Positions 44,018 to 53,104 of a stretch of DNA of 64,000 nt are shown here, in pieces. Position numbers and translations under genes: made by a program. Position 1 is the stretch's first letter. Each line of letters begins with the position of its first letter. A model generated the notes under the pieces. The model was given only the letters and a program-made list of their open reading frames with translations. It was not told the DNA's origin and searched no databases. Location of the stretch: assembly GCA_023150475.1 (NCBI GenBank), contig JAKLKU010000001.1, forward strand, positions 186,001-250,000, in the 5' to 3' direction. This DNA comes from Planctomycetota bacterium. GTDB taxonomy: Bacteria; Planctomycetota; UBA1135; GCA-002686595.

Positions 44018-45331
44018 ATGTCGCCGACGCGCCAAGACCAACGGGCCCACTGTGCGGGCGGACCGCTCTCGAAGGACGAGCAGCAGCGCGAGCTCGTGTC
44101 GCGTTCGGTGGTCGACACCGAGACGCTCGACCAAGTCTTCGAGGAGAGCCTGCCGTCGTTCGGCGCGGCGTACCTGCGACGCATCTGGACGTTGCTCGAC
44201 GACGCCGTCGGCGAAGGCGTGCCGATGACGCTCGCGGTGTCGGGCCCAGTGACGGTCTCCGGTCAGCACCACACGTGGCTCGGGCCGTTGCTCGACACCG
44301 GTTGGTTCTGCCTCGTCTCCACCACCGACGCGGTCTGCTACCACGACGGTCACCGCGCGCTCGACTCGGCGAAGGAGCACCCGTTCCACGAAGTCGCGAT
44401 CTTCGGCGACGACGGCGAGCTGCGCGACGAACGCACGATCCGCGTCACCGACGTCGGCTTCGACGAGGACGTGTTGCTCGACCAGGATCGGTTCCTGCGC
44501 GCGGTGCTGAAGCAGCCCGAGTTCCAGCGCAGGATGACCGGGCCAGAGTTCCGCTACTTGCTCGGCAAGCGCTACGCGGCGCAGGAGCGCGCGAACGGCG
44601 TGCGCGAAGGCTTGCTCGCGCTCTGCGCGCGCAAGGAGATCCCGATCTTCGTCGGTGCGCCGGGCGACGGCTCGGTGTTCCTGAACTCGGTCGCGTTGTG
44701 GGCCTTGCGCGAAGCGTGCGGCGACGAGTACCGCTTCGAGCTCGACATCCACGGCGAGGTCTTCGAGAGCTGCGCGTACCATCGCTGGGGACTCTTCGAG
44801 TCTCCGACCAAGGCGCTCGGCACGTTGATCCTCGGCGGCGGCGTGCCGAAGAACTTCAACCTGCAGCCCGAGCCCGCGCTCGGCCAAGTCTTCGGCTTCG
44901 ACTCGATCCGCGGTTATCTCTACGACATCCAGATGACGACGGCGCCGATCACCGACGGCTCGCTCTCGTCGTGCCCGCCCGCCGAAGCCGTGACGTGGGG
45001 CAAGGTCGACAAGGACACCTACAAGCGCACCACCGAGAGCATGCAGATCGACTACACGATCGTCATGCCGTTCCTGGTGAAGGCGCTGCTCGAGAAGCGC
45101 GCTCGCTTCGAGCGTTGGCGCGAGCGCATGGGCGAGAAGGCGCTCTTCGCGAAGCACCCGAAGGCGAAGGGCTACCTGCGGCCGAGCGAAGGTTATCGCC
45201 TGTTCTCGAAACGCGAGGACCTGCTCGCGAAGCTGATGGCCGACGTCAAGCGCGACGCGAAACGCCTGCGCTCGGAATGCGACTATCCGCTCGCCGGCGC
45301 CGCGCCGAGATCGAAGCGCAAACGGCGCTGA
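44018..45331 (+). CDS. Deoxyhypusine-synthase-like protein
   Basis: 437 residues. NAD- and spermidine-site blocks of the DHS family are seen: VGAPGDGSVFLNS, TLILGGGVPKNFNLQ, and QMTTAPITDGSLSSCPPAEAVTWGKVD, where the lysine K329 of WGK matches the position of the catalytic lysine of DHS. LAVSGPVTVSG near residue 75 is a bacterial counterpart of the opening block. In eukaryotes and archaea DHS modifies eIF5A; bacteria have no eIF5A, and bacterial DHS-like enzymes make homospermidine or have unknown targets. No EF-P or polyamine gene is present in the window. The C-terminus is unusually basic (RSKRKRR). Confidence 0.85.
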   Translation: MSPTRQDQRAHCAGGPLSKDEQQRELVSRSVVDTETLDQVFEESLPSFGAAYLRRIWTLLDDAVGEGVPMTLAVSGPVTVSGQHHTWLGPLLDTGWFCLVSTTDAVCYHDGHRALDSAKEHPFHEVAIFGDDGELRDERTIRVTDVGFDEDVLLDQDRFLRAVLKQPEFQRRMTGPEFRYLLGKRYAAQERANGVREGLLALCARKEIPIFVGAPGDGSVFLNSVALWALREACGDEYRFELDIHGEVFESCAYHRWGLFESPTKALGTLILGGGVPKNFNLQPEPALGQVFGFDSIRGYLYDIQMTTAPITDGSLSSCPPAEAVTWGKVDKDTYKRTTESMQIDYTIVMPFLVKALLEKRARFERWRERMGEKALFAKHPKAKGYLRPSEGYRLFSKREDLLAKLMADVKRDAKRLRSECDYPLAGAAPRSKRKRR

Positions 45332-45735
45332 CGCGAGCGCGCGAACGCCGCTGCACGGAGCGCGACTCGCCGCCGCGGCGCGGCCTCGGTCGCCGCGCGC
45401 CAGCGGCCGCTTCGAACTTCCAGGCTCCGTCGAACCGGCCAGCCCGTCGTCGCAATCGAGCCTCTGCGTCGATCGCCGTAGCCGTCCGCAGCTGGAGTTC
45501 CGATGGCGATGGCCCCGGTCGCGATGGCCCGGGTCGCGCGGGCCCGGGTTCGCGAGAGCGCGAGAACGCAGGTCGACGAGCTTGTGAACCCGCAGACTTG
45601 GCGCGTCCCGAGTGGCATGCTTCCTGCCTCAGGGCGGACGACCGCCGCGTCGCGCACGCCCGGGGCGTGCCCTGCGCGCGCGGCGTGCCAAAGCGGCCCA
45701 AGCGCGCCGAAGCCACCGACTCCGAACGCCGACCG
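45332..45735. other. Long intergenic region before the ABC ATPase
   Basis: 404 bases between the deoxyhypusine-synthase-like gene and the ABC ATPase gene. It holds a 15-bp repeat (45508-45552). Arg-rich open frames cross it, but none has a start or homology I can support. No terminator or clear promoter box is seen. Confidence 0.5.
45508..45552. repeat. 15-bp tandem repeat, three units
   Basis: Units GATGGCCCCGGTCGC, GATGGCCCGGGTCGC and a diverged third lie in the intergenic region before the ABC ATPase gene. Confidence 0.65.
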
Positions 45736-46671
45736 ATGCTCGAGATCAAGAACCTTCGCAAGACCTACCCCGGCGGCGTCCAGGCGCTGCGCGGGGTCAG
45801 CCTGAAGATCGAGAACGGCATGTTCGGACTGCTCGGGCCGAACGGCGCCGGCAAGACGACGCTGATGAAGTGCGTCGCGACGTTGCTCGAACCCGACGAC
45901 GGCTCGATCACCCTGAACGGGCTCGACGTGCTCCACCAGAAGGAGGACGTCCGGCGGGTGCTCGGCTACTTGCCGCAGGACTTCGGGCTCTACCCGAGCC
46001 TCTCCGCCGAGCAGATGCTCGACTACCTCGCCTGCATGAAAGGCATCACCGAGCGCGCCGAGCGGCGGCGCTTGGTCGGGGCGCTGCTCGAACGCGTCAA
46101 CCTCGCGAGCGTCAAGAAACGCCGACTCGGCAGTTACTCCGGCGGCATGCGCCAGCGCTTCGGCATCGCGCAGGCTCTGCTCGGCGCACCGAAGCTGCTC
46201 GTCGTCGACGAACCGACCGCCGGACTCGATCCCGAGGAACGCAATCGTTTCCAGAACCTGCTCGCGGAACTCTCGGGCGAGATCGTCGTGCTGCTCTCGA
46301 CGCACATCGTCAGCGACGTCACGGCCCTCTGCCACGACATGGCGATCATCCGCGACGGACTGATCGTGCAACACGGCACGCCGCGCGAAGCCGTCGACGC
46401 GATGCGCGGCAAGGTCTGGGAGAAAATCGTCCCGCGGGCGCTGCTCGACAAATATCGCTCGCGGTTGCCCGTGATCTCGGCGAACCCCGCGATCGACGGC
46501 ATTCGCTTGCGCGTGCTCTCCGAAGGGAATCCCGCGACGGTCTATTCGGCCGGTGACGGCTTCGTCGCGGTCGAACCCAACCTCGAAGACGTCTACTTCA
46601 GCTTCGTGACCGCGCCGGAAGCGCAGAGCCACCTCGCCGGCTCGGGCTCGGGCTCGCACTACGGCCGCTGA
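45736..46671 (+). CDS. ABC transporter ATP-binding protein
   Basis: 311 residues. Walker A (GPNGAGKTT), Q-loop (YLPQDFGLYP), signature (YSGGMRQRFG), Walker B with the glutamate (LVVDEPTAGLDP) and H-loop (LSTHIV) are all present. The C-terminal tail (VFV-type end, EPNLEDVYFSF) is of the kind that pairs with ABC-2 permeases. The next gene begins two bases after the stop and encodes a permease fused to an M1 aminopeptidase, so the two make one transporter. The substrate is unknown. Its upstream region is the 404-base gap with a tandem repeat. Confidence 0.92.
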   Translation: MLEIKNLRKTYPGGVQALRGVSLKIENGMFGLLGPNGAGKTTLMKCVATLLEPDDGSITLNGLDVLHQKEDVRRVLGYLPQDFGLYPSLSAEQMLDYLACMKGITERAERRRLVGALLERVNLASVKKRRLGSYSGGMRQRFGIAQALLGAPKLLVVDEPTAGLDPEERNRFQNLLAELSGEIVVLLSTHIVSDVTALCHDMAIIRDGLIVQHGTPREAVDAMRGKVWEKIVPRALLDKYRSRLPVISANPAIDGIRLRVLSEGNPATVYSAGDGFVAVEPNLEDVYFSFVTAPEAQSHLAGSGSGSHYGR

Positions 46672-46673
46672 CG

Positions 46674-49600
46674 ATGCAGTACGCCCAACTCGTCCAGCTC
46701 GCGTTCGCTTCGCTCCAGGCGAACGTGCGCCGTCTGACGTTCTGGGTGTTCGCCGCGGTGTTCGTGTTGCTCGCCTTGATGCTCTATCGCGGCCCGATCG
46801 GCTTCGCGGGCATGACCGCGAGCGGCGCGCCGCTCGCGACTAACGCCGACTACGCGATCGCGGCGATGCTCGCCGCGTTCAGCTTCTTCCTGATGCACTT
46901 CACCGCGACGCTGTGCGGTGACCCGATCGTCCTCGATCACCGCTTGCGTCTCGCGCCGATCCTCCGCGGCACGCCGCTCTCGCCGACGACGTACGTGCTC
47001 GGCCGTTTCCTGGGCGGTTATCTCTCGTTGCTCGCGATCTACGGCGTCTACGTCGCGGCGCTCTTCCTCGGGCAGTTCCTGACTCCGGCGGAGACCAAAC
47101 TGACGCTGCCGTGGCGGCTCGAGCCCTACGTGCGGCACTCGGTGTGGTTCCTGCTCGTGCCGACGTTCTTCGTCGGCGCCGTGTCGTTCGCGATCGGCAC
47201 GCTGAGCCGCAGCATGCGGATGGTGTACGTCTTCGCGAGCGCGCTGCTCGTCGGCTGGTTCCTGCTGCTCAGTTCGATGAGCGACTCGGCGCTGCGCGAG
47301 CTCGCGTACTTCGAACCGTCGGGGCAGATCTGGCTCGGAGAGAAAGTCGCGAAGAACCGCGGCAACGCGTGGTTGAACGAACACTCGATCGCCGTCGATT
47401 GGGGCTTCGCGCTCAACCGACTCGCGCTCGTCGTCCTCGGTTGCGTGGCCTTGTGGATCACCGTCAAACGTTATCCGCGGCTCGACACCGAAAGCGAGGC
47501 GCCGCCCGCGACGCGCGCGCTCCTCGCACGCGTCTGGGCGTGGTTCCGCGGCGCGCAGCCGCAAGTCGCCGACCGCTACGAGGTCTGGAGCGGTCACGCG
47601 CGCGTACCGCAGGTGCTCCCGACCGAGCGCGGCGTCGGGCTCTGGCTCGCGACGCTCTGGAGCGCGTTCGTCACGGAGCTGCGCCTGCTCGCCTCGGAAC
47701 GCAGCCTCTGGATCATGATCCCGATCGTGATGCTCTTCGCCGGCGCGACCGTGCAGAGCTTCCAAGGCGCGTTCAACCTGCCGCTCTACCCGGTCTCGAG
47801 CGAGTACGCGGCACTGATGGTCTGGCCGCTCTTGATGTTCCTCGCCGGCACGACGATCTTCTACACGGGCGAGGTCTTCCACCGCGACGAAGCGAGCGGC
47901 GTGCGCGGCATCCTCTACGCGACCCCGGCGTCGAACGGAGCGTTCCTGCTCGCGAAGTACGGCGCGATGGTGGCGCTCGGCGTCTCGATGGCGCTGCTCG
48001 CGGCGTTGACCGCGATGGTGAACCAATTCGTGCGGTGGCACGGCCTCGACCGCGCGCCGCACGTCGAACTCGCGCCCTACGTCGTGCTCGGGGTGCACGT
48101 GGTGCTGCCCGCGATCCTGCTGCTCTGCGCGCTCGCTTTGGTGGTCAACGTCCTGGTGCGCCAACGGTACGTCGCCTACTTCGTGCTGCTCGCTCTCGGC
48201 GCGGCGTACGTCTGGTGGGTCGGCATCCAAGGGCATCGTTCGTTGCTCTGGAACCCGCTCGCGGTCGGCCACTGGCGCTACTCGGACCTCACGGGACTCG
48301 AAGCGTCGGCTCGCGCGCTCGGTTGGCACCATGCCTATTGGGCGGTGCTGCTCGTCGGCGGCCTCGCGCTCTCGAACTGGTTGCTCGAGCGCACGTCGGG
48401 CGCGGTGCGCGCCGCGCTCCATCCGCGCGCGATCGCGAGCCGTCCCGTGCCGGCGCTGCTGACGCTCCTCGCCGCTTGCGGAGCGACTTGGCTCGGCTTC
48501 GAGATCCGCGAACGTCAGGACGTGCGCGGCTCCAAGGCCGAAGCGGAAGCGCGAGCTCTCTACCTCGAGGACACGTATCTCGCGGAGCTCCAACAGCCGC
48601 GCCTCACCTACGACGACGTCGATCTCGACGTCGTGCTGCGCCCAGAGGACGGCGAAGTCGACGTGCGCGGCACGTTGGTCCTCACCACCGCGTGGCCCGA
48701 AGCGGTCGAGACCGCGTACTTCACGATCGATCCGCTGCACGAGATTCGCCGCTTCGAGCTCGAAGGCGCCCGTGGACCGTTGCGGCAGGACGGCGAAGTG
48801 GTGCGCTTCGATCTCGTGCGGCCGCTCTCGCGCGGCGAGCGCGTGACGCTGCGACTCGATTGGACGTGCAAGATCGATCCCGGCCTGCGCCGCGACGGCG
48901 GTCAAGTCGCATCGTTCGTGTTGCCGTCGGCCGTCTTCCTGAATTCGTTCTCGGGCGAGCTGCTGCCGATCCCGGGCATTTCCCCGGACCTCTTCCTGCG
49001 CGACGAAGAACGCCGCCGCGAACACGGGCGCGAGAAGCTCTCGACCCTCCGCGAACGCGTGCCCGGCGAGTTCGTCGAGAGCGCGTTCGGCACCGACGTC
49101 GCTTTCGGATTCCGCGCGCGCATCGAAGCGCCGAAGCCGCTCACCGTGCTGTCGACCGGCCTGCGCACCGGTCTCGACGAACTCGGCGAACGCCAACGTT
49201 CCACGTGGCAGAGCGACGGCCGCGTGCGCACGTTCGCGATCCTCGCGTACGACTACGAAGCGGAGAAACGCGGCGGCGACCAAGTCTTCTTCCACCCGAG
49301 CCATCGCTACAACGTCGAGACGATCCTGACCGCGCTCGACGACGCGCGGCGCACCTTCGGCGCGAGCTTCGCGCCCTACCCGCACGAAGAGCTCAAGATC
49401 GCGGAGTTCCCGCGCGTCGCCGACTTCGCGCAGAGCTTCCCGACGTTGATGCCGTACTCGGAGTCGATCGGGTTCCTCACCCAGTACGACCCGAAGAGTC
49501 GTTTCGTCGACGCGACCTATTTCGTCACCGCGCACGAAGTCGCGCACCAATGGTGGGCGTACGTCCTCCACCCCGGCGCGAGCCTCGGGGCCCAAGTGCT

Positions 49601-50351
49601 CTCGGAGAGCCTCGCCGAGTACTCCGCGATGCTCTTGATCGACTCGAAGCGCGGCGAACGCGCACGGCTGATCTTCCTGCGGCGCGAGGAGGACACGTAC
49701 CTACGCCAACGCAATGCGGACAAGGAGCCGCCGCTCGCCAAGCTCGAGAACGAAGGGCAAGCGTACTGGTACCAGAAGGGCGCGCTCGTCTTCACGATGC
49801 TCGAGCGGCGCATCGGACGTGCACGCGTGCTCGAGGGGCTCTCGAACTTCATCGAGCGTTGGAACCGCCGCGCGACGTCGGCCCAACCTTCGTATCCGAC
49901 GATCCGCGACTTGATCACCGAGCTGAAACGCACGCACAAGGAGCGCGATCTCGACTGGTTCTACGACCAGTGGTTCGACCAAGTCGTGATCCCCGACCTC
50001 GTCGTGCACGACGCCACGGTGCGCCGGAACGGTTCGACTTGGACCGTCGACTTCGCCGTCGAGAACGTCGGCACGGGCCGCGCCGTGGTCGGCGTGGAAG
50101 CGATCACCGGCGAGTGGAACCTCGACGAGCTCGAAGGCGACGAGAAGTTCCGCGCCAGCGAACCACTCGCATTGACGGTCGACGCCGGCAAGACGGTGCG
50201 CGCGTCGTTGAGCTCGACGTTCGCGCCAGAGCGTTTGATCGTCGATCGGCTCTACGAGTGCATCGACTTCGATCGCACCAACAACGTCGTCGAGCTCGGC
50301 GCACCGGACGAAGCGGCCACGCCGGCGAGCGCGGCCTCGCGTCCGAACTAG
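46674..50351 (+). CDS. ABC-2 permease fused to an M1-family aminopeptidase
   Basis: 1225 residues. Residues 1-610 hold about twelve membrane spans in two blocks of six, an ABC-2-type permease in duplicate with a cytoplasmic region of about 70 residues between blocks (residues 270-340). From about 650 the chain is a gluzincin M1 aminopeptidase: the N-terminal beta-domain, H954-E-V-A-H958-QWW and the third ligand Glu978 in LSESLAEYS, 20 residues after the second histidine. Helical repeats follow (LKRTHKERDLDWFYDQWF). This fusion is known in bacteria, paired with an ATPase as here. It could export a substrate and trim it, or be a membrane complex. The stop shares CTAG with the converging DUF523 gene. 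Confidence 0.88.
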   Translation: MQYAQLVQLAFASLQANVRRLTFWVFAAVFVLLALMLYRGPIGFAGMTASGAPLATNADYAIAAMLAAFSFFLMHFTATLCGDPIVLDHRLRLAPILRGTPLSPTTYVLGRFLGGYLSLLAIYGVYVAALFLGQFLTPAETKLTLPWRLEPYVRHSVWFLLVPTFFVGAVSFAIGTLSRSMRMVYVFASALLVGWFLLLSSMSDSALRELAYFEPSGQIWLGEKVAKNRGNAWLNEHSIAVDWGFALNRLALVVLGCVALWITVKRYPRLDTESEAPPATRALLARVWAWFRGAQPQVADRYEVWSGHARVPQVLPTERGVGLWLATLWSAFVTELRLLASERSLWIMIPIVMLFAGATVQSFQGAFNLPLYPVSSEYAALMVWPLLMFLAGTTIFYTGEVFHRDEASGVRGILYATPASNGAFLLAKYGAMVALGVSMALLAALTAMVNQFVRWHGLDRAPHVELAPYVVLGVHVVLPAILLLCALALVVNVLVRQRYVAYFVLLALGAAYVWWVGIQGHRSLLWNPLAVGHWRYSDLTGLEASARALGWHHAYWAVLLVGGLALSNWLLERTSGAVRAALHPRAIASRPVPALLTLLAACGATWLGFEIRERQDVRGSKAEAEARALYLEDTYLAELQQPRLTYDDVDLDVVLRPEDGEVDVRGTLVLTTAWPEAVETAYFTIDPLHEIRRFELEGARGPLRQDGEVVRFDLVRPLSRGERVTLRLDWTCKIDPGLRRDGGQVASFVLPSAVFLNSFSGELLPIPGISPDLFLRDEERRREHGREKLSTLRERVPGEFVESAFGTDVAFGFRARIEAPKPLTVLSTGLRTGLDELGERQRSTWQSDGRVRTFAILAYDYEAEKRGGDQVFFHPSHRYNVETILTALDDARRTFGASFAPYPHEELKIAEFPRVADFAQSFPTLMPYSESIGFLTQYDPKSRFVDATYFVTAHEVAHQWWAYVLHPGASLGAQVLSESLAEYSAMLLIDSKRGERARLIFLRREEDTYLRQRNADKEPPLAKLENEGQAYWYQKGALVFTMLERRIGRARVLEGLSNFIERWNRRATSAQPSYPTIRDLITELKRTHKERDLDWFYDQWFDQVVIPDLVVHDATVRRNGSTWTVDFAVENVGTGRAVVGVEAITGEWNLDELEGDEKFRASEPLALTVDAGKTVRASLSSTFAPERLIVDRLYECIDFDRTNNVVELGAPDEAATPASAASRPN

Positions 50352-50818
50352 TCGGTGTCGCGCCGGCCTTCGACGCCGGTGACCGCGATGCCGTGACGCC
50401 GCAAGAGCTCCGCCGTGACGCCCGGACCGTCGACCAGTCTCCCGTCCGCGTGGGTCTGGCGCACGCCGCAGGACGGCGAACGCTCCTTCAGGAACGCGCG
50501 ACGAATCGCGTGGACCTTGCAGGTCTCGAGCGCGCCACGCGCGCCGTCGACGAACGCGTCGGTCACGTCGCGGCCCGCGTCCGTGAGCACGCGCTCGCTC
50601 CCGTCCAGCACGGCGGCCGCACCGGTGCGCTCGATCCACGCGGGCGGCCGAGGCGTCGAGAGCCCACCGCGCTCCTCGGGGCAGAACGGCACCGGTTCGA
50701 GCCCCTGCTCGCCGAGCTCGCGCTCGAGCACCCGATCACGGTTGTGCCGCGCGTCGTACCGACACTCGCAACCGAGTAGACACGCACTGACGAGCACCTT
50801 TTCCGGCGTCGGCTTCAT
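50348..50818 (-). CDS. DUF523-family protein
   Basis: 156 residues. VLVSACLLGCECRYDARHNR, PFCPEERGGLSTPRPP, and FLKERSPSCGVRQTHADGRLVDGPGVTAELLRRHGI are the standard DUF523 blocks, with four conserved cysteines that could bind a metal or cluster. Function unknown. A TACGAT box ends nine bases before the ATG. Its stop shares the palindrome CTAG with the stop of the plus-strand permease-peptidase gene, so the two genes overlap by four bases. Confidence 0.85.
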   Translation of the reverse strand: MKPTPEKVLVSACLLGCECRYDARHNRDRVLERELGEQGLEPVPFCPEERGGLSTPRPPAWIERTGAAAVLDGSERVLTDAGRDVTDAFVDGARGALETCKVHAIRRAFLKERSPSCGVRQTHADGRLVDGPGVTAELLRRHGIAVTGVEGRRDTD

Positions 50819-50827
50819 GCGAGTCGC

Positions 50828-50833
50828 ATCGTA
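50828..50833 (-). promoter_or_regulatory. TACGAT -10 box, nine bases before the ATG
   Basis: On the minus strand GCGTACGAT ends nine bases before the DUF523 ATG. It is one of the nine close boxes. It overlaps the end of the upstream FG-GAP gene region by position. Confidence 0.45.
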
Positions 50834-50841
50834 CGCGACGC

Positions 50842-52122
50842 TCAGCGCTGTTTGCCGACCTTGCGCAGTGAACTCGGAGTGTCGTACACGCGCAGGCGTC
50901 GACCGTCGCGGCCGGAGAGCAGCAGCACGTAGCCTGGCAATCCCGGGCTCGCGTCCTGGAGCACGCTGACGAGCAGGTCTCCGACTCCGTCGCGGTCGAC
51001 GTCTCCGGCGCGCTCGACGCTCGCCAACTTTCCCCACGAAGCCCAGCGCTCGTCCGAATCCAAGTCGACGGTCCATCGCTCGGATCGCGCTCGACTCGAG
51101 TACACGGTGACGCTTGCAATCCCGACGCAGCCGGGCATGGCGAAATCCGAAACACAGTCTCCGTCGATGTCGGCCACTCCAAACGCTCCATTCGTCGGAT
51201 AGCCGCCGAACTCGTGATACGTCCATAGGCGGGATCCAGAACGGCCCCCGAAGCCGGACACCCGATTCCAGCCTTCGCCGGAACGACACGAGCCGACCAG
51301 TACGTCCTCGACTCCATCTCGATCCATGTCCCCGCCGACCGAGATGTCGACTCCGAACCCACGTTCCGGTCCAGATCGCTCGTCCGAGAACTCCCTCAAC
51401 TCGTGCAATCCCGTCCACTCGTGCAGGCGACGGCCGTCACGCGATGAACAGACCAAGACTCGACCCGGAGAGTCGGTGGGTAGGCCAACGCCGATGTCCG
51501 AGCTTGCATCGCCGTCGATGTCGCCGACCGCAAAGAGGCCCAGCGCCGCCTCGTCCGCCGTGGTCGGAAGTTCCAGCACGAACAGGATCGATCCGTCCTT
51601 CCCTGAGTACGCGAATCGCCCGATTGCGACATCTGCGTGTCCGTCGCCATCGGCATCGCCGAGTCCGAGGAACGGCCGCGCCGTCCCGAGACGAAAGTCG
51701 CGTGGCTGAGGACACACGAGCGAGTGCAGGACGCCTCCAGTGCGACCCGAGATGACCCGGAGCTCGTGATTCCCGACCGACAGCAGGATGTCTGGGCGTC
51801 CATCGGCGTCCACGTCTCCAGCGCCACGAACGCCGGAGGCAAACGCACGATCCACATGACGGCTGGTCCACTCGTTCGGTGTGTTCGCGGGACCTTCGAA
51901 CTCGAAGAGGACTCGTCCGTCGGAGCCGCTGAACACCCACGCGCGCCGAGCGACTCCAAGCGTGTAGTTCCACGGATTGCCGACAGCACAATCAGGGATC
52001 TCGTCCGCGTTGACGTCGCCAACGTTCGCGGTGCGGTACCCGAACCAATCGCCCGTTCCCACGTCGTACGCGAATTCAGGACTCTGGATGCAACAGGCCG
52101 TCGCGAGCAGCCGCGCGAGCAT
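50842..52122 (-). CDS. Secreted FG-GAP (integrin-alpha-like) repeat protein
   Basis: 426 residues. The N-terminus MLARLLATACCIQS may be a short signal peptide; the TTG at 52155 is an alternative start. Seven calcium-type motifs recur: GDVNADEIPD, GDVDADGRPD, GDADGDGHAD, GDIDGDASSD, GDMDRDGVED, ADIDGDCVSD and GDVDRDGVGD, each within a repeat of about 50-60 residues, the FG-GAP beta-propeller pattern. Such proteins are common on planctomycete surfaces and probably bind carbohydrate or other proteins. Base composition is visibly lower in GC than the flanking genes, and codons end less strictly in G or C, suggesting a later arrival. Confidence 0.8.
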   Translation of the reverse strand: MLARLLATACCIQSPEFAYDVGTGDWFGYRTANVGDVNADEIPDCAVGNPWNYTLGVARRAWVFSGSDGRVLFEFEGPANTPNEWTSRHVDRAFASGVRGAGDVDADGRPDILLSVGNHELRVISGRTGGVLHSLVCPQPRDFRLGTARPFLGLGDADGDGHADVAIGRFAYSGKDGSILFVLELPTTADEAALGLFAVGDIDGDASSDIGVGLPTDSPGRVLVCSSRDGRRLHEWTGLHELREFSDERSGPERGFGVDISVGGDMDRDGVEDVLVGSCRSGEGWNRVSGFGGRSGSRLWTYHEFGGYPTNGAFGVADIDGDCVSDFAMPGCVGIASVTVYSSRARSERWTVDLDSDERWASWGKLASVERAGDVDRDGVGDLLVSVLQDASPGLPGYVLLLSGRDGRRLRVYDTPSSLRKVGKQR

Positions 52123-52177
52123 GAGGTCCACTTGACGCACGCCGGCCGAACGCAACGGCCAAACGCCACGAATCCTG

Positions 52178-53104
52178 CTACCAGAGCCAGGTCGCGCCCG
52201 GTTGGAGGAGTTCGGCGGTCACGCGCTTCTTGCGCAGGCCGTCGCAGATGCCGAGAGCCTTGGCGAGCACTGCGCGCGAGCGGCCTTGGAGGAGGCCCAC
52301 GAGCCAGAGCACGGGCAGCGTCGCCACGTCGTAGACGACGAACTTGAGCCACTCCGCCGGCCCCGCGTACTTGCGCAGGAACCAGACCGAGTTGACGCCC
52401 ATCATGTACTTGCGGCGCGGGTTGTAGCCGCCGCCGGTCGCGCTCGACACCGAATGCAACGACGCGACTTCGCCGACGACGCGCGAACGCCAACCGGCGG
52501 CGCGCGCCTTCAGGCAGAAGTCGACGTCCTCGGTGTACGCGAAGTACTCGGCGTCGAAGCCGCCGCACTTCTCCAGCAACTCGCGCCTGATCAGCACCGT
52601 GCAGCCGATCACGTAGTCGACGTCGCGCGTGACGCGCCACTCCGGCCCGTCGAGCTCGTCGAAGCCGAGCAACGTCGTCAGGTTCTGCCGCCACGTCAAC
52701 ATCCCGCCCGCGGCCCACACGCGCTGCGGATTCTCGCGGTAGAGCACGCGCGGTCCGACGATGCCGACTTCCGGATGACGCTCGAGCTCCTCCGCCAACC
52801 GCGCGACCGTGCCCGGCTGCACGACGACGTCGTTGTTGACGACGAGCACCGCGTCGACGCCGTGCGCGAGCGCCGCCGCGATGCCGACGTTGTTGCCGCC
52901 GCCGAAGCCGAGGTTGCGCGCGTTGCGCAGGAGCTCGACCGAGGGAAACCGCGCGACGACGCGCTCCCACGAGCCGTCGCACGACGCGTTGTCGACGAAG
53001 ATCACGCGCTCGACGGCTGCGCCTTGCGCGAAGAGCGACTCGACGCACGCGAGGTTCTCGTCGCCGCCGTTCCAGTTGAGGACGACCGCAGCGATGCGTT
53101 TCAC
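52178..53104 (-). CDS. Family 2 glycosyltransferase
   Basis: 308 residues. GT-A fold of the rhamnosyl-transferase-like GT2 group: VVLNWNGGDENLACVESL, VIFVDNASCDGSWE, RNLGFGGGNNVGI, VVNNDVVV (the DxD position) and DAEYFAYTEDVDFCLKARAAGW. A hydrophobic region near the C-terminus (YDVATLPVLWLVGLL) may bind the membrane. It probably adds a sugar during surface polysaccharide synthesis. GTG at 53104 is chosen because it overlaps the xseA stop in GTGA. It is the last gene of the lipoprotein-xseA-GT2 unit. Confidence 0.85.
   Translation of the reverse strand: MKRIAAVVLNWNGGDENLACVESLFAQGAAVERVIFVDNASCDGSWERVVARFPSVELLRNARNLGFGGGNNVGIAAALAHGVDAVLVVNNDVVVQPGTVARLAEELERHPEVGIVGPRVLYRENPQRVWAAGGMLTWRQNLTTLLGFDELDGPEWRVTRDVDYVIGCTVLIRRELLEKCGGFDAEYFAYTEDVDFCLKARAAGWRSRVVGEVASLHSVSSATGGGYNPRRKYMMGVNSVWFLRKYAGPAEWLKFVVYDVATLPVLWLVGLLQGRSRAVLAKALGICDGLRKKRVTAELLQPGATWLW

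Noticed and set aside
46659-49595. Open frame of 978 codons antisense to the permease-peptidase gene
   Set aside because: Its translation is rich in Arg, Glu and Ala without domains, while the plus strand encodes clear permease and M1 motifs. Long antisense frames are expected at about 70% GC with strong G/C at third positions.
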